Shown here: one piece after another, positions 6,603 through 11,047 of the stretch
Position numbering within the stretch: position 1 is the first letter of the stretch
Layout of the letters: the number at the start of each line of letters is the position of its first letter
Source of the DNA: Chloroflexota bacterium
GTDB lineage: Bacteria > Chloroflexota > Chloroflexia > QHBQ01 > JADMIH01
Length of the DNA stretch: 11,047 bases
Assembly (NCBI GenBank): GCA_015478675.1
Contig: JADMIH010000126.1
Coordinates: forward strand, 1 to 11,047
Direction: 5' to 3'
Position numbers and translations under genes: made by a program
Notes under the pieces: model-generated
What the model saw: the letters and a program-made list of their open reading frames with translations, nothing else
Database searches by the model: none
Told to the model about the DNA's origin: nothing

Positions 6603-8096
6603 TTACTCAATTGGTATGAACCCTACTGAGAATCTTATATATTCGTCATCATACCCGAAGGCTTTACCCGATACGCCCGCCAGGCCGGTGGTCTCGAAGA
6701 GGGTAAGGGCATCTTTGCCCGGCTTGAGCTTACTCCAGTTGTAGATAGTGGTATGGTCGTCGAGACCTACTTCCTCGAAGAGGTCGTACTGGGCATTCAG
6801 CTCGCGCAGCTCCTGGCGAAGGCGCTCTCTGCGCAGATTGTATAGTGATTTGATCTTCTCCTGGATTTCGGGGTGCTCGTCAAACCACTCAACGTAGGCG
6901 GTAAAGCGTAGCTGCCACTCAGCGGGCAGCCCGGCTGTGGTGTTATTCCAGGCGACGCGTAGTAGCTCGGCCCATTCTTTATTCTGGAGAGATACCCACC
7001 CGCACCTGTCTCCTGTGAGAGTAAAGACTTTGGATAGTGAGTTGATAAAGAGTGTACAGTCCAGAGCGAAGGGGGTATTGAAGGCGGCCATGCGCGCCTT
7101 GTCCTCGGCACTATCCCCCGTGCCTATGTACGCAAGGTCGGCGAGCACCACGAACTCGCGCCCATCTTCTTCAATAGCGCGGTAGACATCCTTTATCTCG
7201 TCGTACGAGTAGGAGAAAGCTGTAGGATTATTGCTTACCGTGAAGTAGAGAAAGCGCAGGTCAGGGTTGTCGGCTAAGGCCTGCTTCGTCTGGGCATAGT
7301 TGAGTTTGAAGTTGTTCTGGGAGGTGGTATGCAAGTTTACTAGCTTTAGACCAAGCGCCACTACCTGCCAGTTGACCACGCCGAAGCCGGGAGCAGGGAA
7401 GGCGAAGGCGGAGGTTTCGCCATACTTTTGCCTGAAGTGGTAGCTGAGCGCCATTATGCTCTTGTAAAGAGCGTCGAGCGCGCCGATGCTGATAAATGTC
7501 TCCTCAGGATCAGTGGGTACCTCCCACATTTTCTGGAAGCGAGCCGCCAGTTTTTCTCTCAGGAGTGGATTGCCCACCCCGTAGACATCGTAGACGCGCA
7601 TGTCCCAGTCGTACTCTTCGAGCAAGCGGCGTTCTATTTCTTCTTCGCGCCTCGTTAGCTCGCGATGCACCTCGCCTGTGCTGATACGCCCGCCGATCTT
7701 TTCACCTGGCAGGATTAGACCCAGGTCTTCGCCTATGGTAGTGTAGTCCACTCCATCTATCTTTTCTGTGATCATGCGTACATTGACGTCGCCTATGCTG
7801 CGGTTGACCACCTCGCGCTTGATGATCTTTGGAGAGATGCCCGCTTTGCGCATTGCCGACTGCGCTTCGGCTACCATACGGGCCATAGTGCGTATAGGTG
7901 AGGAGGTAGTAGCGAAAGAAGGGCGGTGAAGATCTACCACTTCCTTACGAATCTGGATGGCGCGAGCTATCTCCCCTTGCTGCGTCGTTGTGGCATTCTG
8001 TTCCGTCATTGGCCGATTGGTTGATTGCGCGTGCAACGAAGGTTGTGCGGCCACGCTTTGCGCGCCGTGGGCTGCTGAGTGGCCACTGATGCTCAT
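6603..8096 (-). CDS. PLP-dependent aminotransferase, class I/II (fold type I), with N-terminal extension
   Basis: This is probably a pyridoxal-phosphate aminotransferase acting on an amino acid; the substrate cannot be read from the sequence. The ATG at 8096 (497 residues) is preceded at 10 bases by AGGAGG (8107-8112). A TTG at 8141 is in frame but has no ribosome site. Fold-type I marks are clear: Y-GVGNPLLREKLA, the PLP-ring Asn in SNNPT (N290), ADLAYIG (D320, Y323), the Schiff-base lysine in SLSKVFTLTGDRCGW (K356), and a C-terminal IRFSVG whose R488 matches the carboxylate-binding Arg. Unusual is the front: about 40 residues of Ala/Ser/Gln/Thr-rich sequence, then about 90 residues containing SSPIRTMARMV and a charged stretch that ends GLILPGEKIGG, before the recognisable core. 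Alternatives such as a PLP decarboxylase or lyase of the same fold cannot be excluded. Confidence 0.88.
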   Translation of the reverse strand: MSISGHSAAHGAQSVAAQPSLHAQSTNRPMTEQNATTTQQGEIARAIQIRKEVVDLHRPSFATTSSPIRTMARMVAEAQSAMRKAGISPKIIKREVVNRSIGDVNVRMITEKIDGVDYTTIGEDLGLILPGEKIGGRISTGEVHRELTRREEEIERRLLEEYDWDMRVYDVYGVGNPLLREKLAARFQKMWEVPTDPEETFISIGALDALYKSIMALSYHFRQKYGETSAFAFPAPGFGVVNWQVVALGLKLVNLHTTSQNNFKLNYAQTKQALADNPDLRFLYFTVSNNPTAFSYSYDEIKDVYRAIEEDGREFVVLADLAYIGTGDSAEDKARMAAFNTPFALDCTLFINSLSKVFTLTGDRCGWVSLQNKEWAELLRVAWNNTTAGLPAEWQLRFTAYVEWFDEHPEIQEKIKSLYNLRRERLRQELRELNAQYDLFEEVGLDDHTTIYNWSKLKPGKDALTLFETTGLAGVSGKAFGYDDEYIRFSVGFIPIE

Positions 8097-8205
8097 ATCA
8101 GAATGTCCTCCTCGTTGAGGCTCATAGGGCGAAATCACCAAGTTTTGAGCGCTGACAAAGCAAAGGCATGTTCAAAATGGCATCTCAAAGCTCACCACTG
8201 AAGCC

Positions 8206-8235
8206 AGTATACGTTGCTGGCAAGCCGGTTGTCAA
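8206..8235 (-). promoter_or_regulatory. Predicted aminotransferase promoter (TTGACA-18-TATACT)
   Basis: On the minus strand a perfect TTGACA (8230-8235) and TATACT (8206-8211) are separated by 18 bp. Transcription would begin near 8199, giving a leader of about 100 nt before the ATG at 8096. This is the best sigma-70-type promoter match in the window. Confidence 0.65.
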
Positions 8236-8270
8236 TAAAATCGCCCTCTTCTCTGGTCGGCGCACCTCGG

Positions 8271-8299
8271 TTGACAGCCTTTTGCAATAGATATACTCT
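8271..8299 (+). promoter_or_regulatory. Predicted promoter of the SnoaL-like gene
   Basis: TTGACA (8271-8276) is a perfect -35. The best -10, TATACT (8292-8297), is only 15 bp away, while TACTCT (8294-8299) sits at the optimal 17 bp but matches less well. The start point would be about 70 bases before the ATG at 8378. It stands back to back with the aminotransferase promoter, 35 bp between the two -35 boxes. Confidence 0.5.
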
Positions 8300-8377
8300 G
8301 TATTCGGGCTTGCTCCCAGGGATCTGAGGCCGCCCTGTCGAACGCGCGCTATAGAGTATCTGCGTAGGAGGTAAGGG

Positions 8378-8806
8378 ATGACAAAGAGCATGACCGATGC
8401 GAACGTGCGTCGTTGGACAGAGCATGTGCTTGCGGAGAACAGGCGTGACCTCGACAAGCTGATCGAAACGCTTGCAGAGGATGCGGTCTATGAGATTGTG
8501 CCATTGAAGCAGTTCTGGCGCGGCAAGGACGAGATACGCGGCTTTTACAACATGCTGTGGGCAGCGATTCCCGACGTGAAACTGGACCTGCGCTCCCGGG
8601 TGGCAGATGAGCGCTACGTGGTTGAGGAGTCGCATGTACATGGCACACACGCCGGGCCTCTATTCGGCATCCCACCCAGCAACCGCTATATCGAGTTCGA
8701 CCTTGTGATATATTTCCCCTTCCGCGATGGCGAGATCATGGGCGAGCGTTTGTACCTCGATGTAAACAGCATCAGGGAGGGGTTAGGGGTTAGCAGCTAC
8801 CCCTGA
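8378..8806 (+). CDS. SnoaL-like / NTF2-fold small protein
   Basis: This 142-residue protein looks like a SnoaL-like polyketide-cyclase or ketosteroid-isomerase-type NTF2-fold domain. Such proteins form small alpha+beta barrels that bind or isomerise small hydrophobic molecules; many have no known substrate. The start is firm: AGGAGG at 8366-8371 lies 6 bases before the ATG. The pattern fits the family: an N-terminal helix pair (WTEHVLAENRRDLDKLIETL), AEDAVYEIVP, a GKDEIRGFYNMLWAAIPDVK segment, then beta strands VVEESHVHGTHAGPLFGIPP and FRDGEIMGERLYLD. Length is typical for a single domain. The last residues (GLGVSSYP) are encoded by a G-rich repeat and hairpin, so the C-terminus may have been altered by that element. 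It is divergent from the aminotransferase gene, and the exported Asp-box gene follows 104 bases downstream. No pathway role is shown by the neighbours. Confidence 0.85.
   Translation: MTKSMTDANVRRWTEHVLAENRRDLDKLIETLAEDAVYEIVPLKQFWRGKDEIRGFYNMLWAAIPDVKLDLRSRVADERYVVEESHVHGTHAGPLFGIPPSNRYIEFDLVIYFPFRDGEIMGERLYLDVNSIREGLGVSSYP
8774..8804. repeat. G-rich repeat and imperfect hairpin at the end of the SnoaL-like gene (repeat copy B)
   Basis: Bases 8774-8794 are the reverse complement of the smc-end segment 4557-4578, with one substitution and one gap. The 14 bases GGGGTTAGCAGCTA (8786-8799) also match 4547-4560 directly. The element forms a hairpin (8785-8793 with 8797-8804, one bulged T) that overlaps the TGA stop at 8804-8806. 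On the plus strand it has three G-runs spaced by A and TTA. Confidence 0.7.
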
Positions 8807-8812
8807 GCTCTG

Positions 8813-8821
8813 TGTTATAAT
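8813..8821 (+). promoter_or_regulatory. Predicted extended -10 of the Asp-box/SLH gene
   Basis: TGT followed by a perfect TATAAT (8816-8821) gives an extended -10 directly after the SnoaL-like stop codon. No -35 match is found; that region is occupied by the repeat hairpin. The leader would be about 80 bases. A second TACAAT at 8881-8886 is too close to the ribosome site to be likely. Confidence 0.45.
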
Positions 8822-8910
8822 CTCCTGTTCCTATATCCGCTCCGGCATCCGCCGCGCCCTGTGATGCCTGGGCTTAGCTCTACAATTTATTGCAAGGAGA
8901 CAATATCTTT

Positions 8911-11047
8911 ATGTCCTTACTTACCTCTCCGCCCAGGAGAAACGCCGCTTACGTAGCCTTTGCATTTTTGGCACTGCTGCTAGCGATTGGGGCAGGCTCC
9001 TTTATGGCGGTTAGCGCCACAGGCGCAGCAGCTAGTATAGCACGTCCTCTTACTGAGCCTGTCTTTGGTCCGAATGTAAAGGCTAACAGCGACAACACAA
9101 CCTTTGGCCAGCATGAGCCTGGGCTTGCGGTAAGCCGTACTCGCCCGCAGACGGTGGTTGTGGCCTCCAAGGATTACCGCGACAGCAATGTAAAGCATGT
9201 GTGGATAGATGTGTCCACTGACGGGGGCGCTACCTGGCCCGTTGACAGGCAGTTACAGATGCCTGGCATCCCAGCCGATGTAAGTATCCAGAGCGATCCC
9301 GTTGTGGTGGCGCGCGATGACGGTAGGATTTACGTTGCATCTCTGGCAACTAACGACGCGCAGAGCAGAGGTGGCGTATTTATTACCTGGACTGACGATG
9401 ACGGCGCAACCTGGCAATCGCCTTCGATACCCGTTTATTATCCTGAGAGCGCACTTGATGACAAAGAGTGGTTCGCGATAGACAACACTCCCACCAGCCC
9501 ATACTACCATCGTATGTACATGATGTATGCGCCGGGCGCGAGTTATGTGGCATCCCAATACTCTACCGACGGCGGCGCAACTTGGACGCAGCGGCAGGCT
9601 ATCGGCGACTCCGGTACCGAATACACCTACCCAGTGGTCGGCCGCGACGGCACCGTTTACAACTTCATGATGTTCAACTGGGGGGCTAGCCAAACGGGCA
9701 CCATCCAGATGACCAAGTCTACGGACGGGGGCGCAACCTGGACGCAGCCCGCGGCGGTGGCTACAGCTTACCAGCCCGACAGCCCTATTAGAAATGGCGA
9801 TAGCTTTCGCTTCTTCGCGATCCTGAGCGCGGCTGTAGACCCCAACAATGGAGCGCTCTACGTGGCCTGGACAGATAAGCGGAATCTCGCCACTGATGGC
9901 ACTGATGTGCTCTATGTGAAAAGTTCAGATGGTGGCAGCACATGGGGAGCACCTCTGCGCCTGAGCCATGACCCCGCAGGCGTGGTGCGCGACCATATTA
10001 CTCCTATGTTAACCGTAGGGGCCGACAGTACTCTCCAGGCTTTCTGGCTTGACCGCAGGCTTGACCCCAACAATCGCCTCTTCGATAGCTGGTATAGCTC
10101 AAGCACCGACGGTGGGGCAACATGGGATCCTGACACACGCGTCAGCACTGTGTCGCAAGACCTGAATATAGGCTTCCCACCCGGCAGCGGCAACGCCGCG
10201 GGCGACTACTGGGGGCTTGATACCACTCTCAATACCGTTTATGTAGCCTGGACCGACACGCGCAACGGCAACCAGGATATCTACGTCTCTCGCGGCGTGT
10301 TAGGCGGTGGTACGGCAACGCCCACAGCCACCTCTATTCCTGCTACAGATACGGCGACCTCAACATCTACAATGGTCAGCCCGACAAGCACAAGCACCGC
10401 GGCCTCTACTGCAATGGTCAGCAGCACAGCTACAGCGATAGCTACCGATACGACGCAAGCCACTTCTACTACTCAGCCATCAGCCACATCTCAAGCTACC
10501 TCTACACCAGGTGCAGCTACCCAGACCGCTACAACTCAGCCTACAGTCACAGCATGCACCATCTCCTTCTCAGACGTGCCACCCTCAAATACCTTCTACG
10601 CCAACATAGAATGCCTTGCCTGCAAAGGCATTGTCTCAGGCTATGATGATGGCACCTTCAGACCTAATAACCAGGTGACCAGAGGACAGATTGCTAAGAT
10701 AGTGAGTAACTCTGTTGGCTACACTGATGACCCTGGCACTCAGATCTACACAGACGTGCCCCCATCTAATCCCTTCTACCCCTACATAAACCGTCTCACA
10801 CGAAGAGGATACATGGGAGGGTACCCCTGTGGGAGCATACCTCAAGAGCCATGTGACATGGAGAACCGCCCATACTTCAGACCAGGAGCACAGGCCACAA
10901 GAGGGCAGATCTCCAAGATCATCAGTAATGCAGCAGGCATAGCTGATGACCCAGGGCCACAGATATACACAGATGTGCCACCAGGCAACCCCTTCTACGA
11001 CTACATCAACCGTCTCACACGAAGAGGAGTAATGGGAGGGTACGCCT
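8911..11047 (+). CDS. Exported Asp-box (BNR) beta-propeller protein with SLH repeats, 3' end outside window
   Basis: The frame is open from the ATG at 8911, 10 bases after AAGGAGA (8894-8900), to the window edge (712 codons). Residues 9-41 look like a signal peptide (PRRN, hydrophobic core, Ala-rich end). Six Asp boxes of the form S/T-x-D-x-G-x-T-W start at residues 102, 161, 218, 270, 338 and 398, spaced 52-68 residues, which indicates a beta-propeller. Residues about 468-548 are a Thr/Ser/Ala-rich linker, probably exposed. SLH repeats follow: SLH1 from F553 (FSDVPPSN..., FRPNNQVTRGQ), SLH2 from Y613 with a Cys-bearing insert (C640, C648), and SLH3 from Y686, cut off. SLH repeats normally anchor proteins to cell-wall polymers, so this is likely a surface-held protein. 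Asp boxes occur in sialidases, but I see no clear FRIP-type motif or arginine triad, so a sialidase function is not supported; a carbohydrate-binding or structural role is equally possible. Confidence 0.9.
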   Translation, partial: MSLLTSPPRRNAAYVAFAFLALLLAIGAGSFMAVSATGAAASIARPLTEPVFGPNVKANSDNTTFGQHEPGLAVSRTRPQTVVVASKDYRDSNVKHVWIDVSTDGGATWPVDRQLQMPGIPADVSIQSDPVVVARDDGRIYVASLATNDAQSRGGVFITWTDDDGATWQSPSIPVYYPESALDDKEWFAIDNTPTSPYYHRMYMMYAPGASYVASQYSTDGGATWTQRQAIGDSGTEYTYPVVGRDGTVYNFMMFNWGASQTGTIQMTKSTDGGATWTQPAAVATAYQPDSPIRNGDSFRFFAILSAAVDPNNGALYVAWTDKRNLATDGTDVLYVKSSDGGSTWGAPLRLSHDPAGVVRDHITPMLTVGADSTLQAFWLDRRLDPNNRLFDSWYSSSTDGGATWDPDTRVSTVSQDLNIGFPPGSGNAAGDYWGLDTTLNTVYVAWTDTRNGNQDIYVSRGVLGGGTATPTATSIPATDTATSTSTMVSPTSTSTAASTAMVSSTATAIATDTTQATSTTQPSATSQATSTPGAATQTATTQPTVTACTISFSDVPPSNTFYANIECLACKGIVSGYDDGTFRPNNQVTRGQIAKIVSNSVGYTDDPGTQIYTDVPPSNPFYPYINRLTRRGYMGGYPCGSIPQEPCDMENRPYFRPGAQATRGQISKIISNAAGIADDPGPQIYTDVPPGNPFYDYINRLTRRGVMGGYA
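10741..11047 (+). repeat. Direct DNA repeat within the SLH-encoding region
   Basis: Bases 10741-10828 and 10960-11047 align without gaps at 74 of 88 positions by hand count. An uninterrupted match runs through AACCGTCTCACACGAAGAGG. They encode the starts of SLH2 and SLH3. The DNA similarity is high for SLH repeats and suggests recent duplication or gene conversion. Confidence 0.8.

Noticed and set aside
8192..8650. Open frame of 152 codons on the minus strand across the divergent promoter region
   Set aside because: It overlaps the SnoaL-like gene, which has family motifs and a perfect ribosome site, and it crosses both predicted promoters. No domain is recognisable.
874..8806. A defence, phage or mobile-element cluster
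   Set aside because: No nuclease, toxin-antitoxin, integrase or transposase motif was seen. The genes read as chromosomal housekeeping, metabolic and secreted functions.
10312..10554. Thr/Ser-coding stretch as a possible CRISPR or tandem-repeat array
   Set aside because: There are no regularly spaced identical units; it is an in-frame Thr/Ser/Ala-rich linker.
8911..11047. Firm call as exo-alpha-sialidase
   Set aside because: Asp boxes occur in many non-sialidase propellers, and the catalytic signature was not found by eye.

Overview
The window looks like ordinary chromosomal DNA of a bacterium, most likely a member of the Chloroflexota (Chloroflexi). I infer this from two protein modules that, from memory, are common in secreted proteins of that phylum: the tandem YWxxNGG ... 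YFERNRFEYHPE module in the glycosidase-like protein, and SLH repeats of the 'FSDVPPSN.FY..IECL.C.GI.SGY' type with a Cys-containing insert. The base composition looks moderately GC-rich. No sequence search was possible, so the phylum is an inference. No tRNA, rRNA, CRISPR array, transposase or phage gene is visible.

Layout: (1) 1-662 (+) is the 3' end of ftsH, closed by a strong intrinsic terminator at 681-718. (2) 874-4554 (+) is a complete smc gene behind an extended -10 promoter; its C-terminal arm carries a low-complexity insertion with a GC-rich palindrome. (3) 4555-4590 is a short convergent junction with a perfect hairpin over the smc stop codon and a G-quadruplex-type tract. (4) 4591-6489 (-) encodes a secreted clan GH-A glycoside-hydrolase-like protein. 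(5) 6603-8096 (-) encodes a fold-type I PLP aminotransferase with an unusual N-terminal extension. (6) 8097-8377 is a divergent intergenic region with a good promoter on each strand. (7) 8378-8806 (+) encodes a small SnoaL-like/NTF2-fold protein whose stop codon lies in a second copy of the hairpin/C-rich repeat, in the opposite orientation. (8) 8911 to the window end (+) encodes an exported Asp-box beta-propeller protein with a Thr/Ser linker and SLH repeats, cut off by the window edge.

The genes do not form one obvious pathway. FtsH and SMC are housekeeping proteins (membrane proteolysis, chromosome organisation). The glycosidase-like and Asp-box/SLH proteins are both exported and probably act at or outside the cell wall. 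The aminotransferase and SnoaL-like genes share only a divergent promoter region. I find no convincing new multi-gene system. The most interesting signals are the dispersed repeat at two gene 3' ends (4542-4587 and 8774-8804), the palindrome-bearing insertion in smc, and the codon-use shift in the SLH module. No stretch longer than 300 bases lacks a gene.
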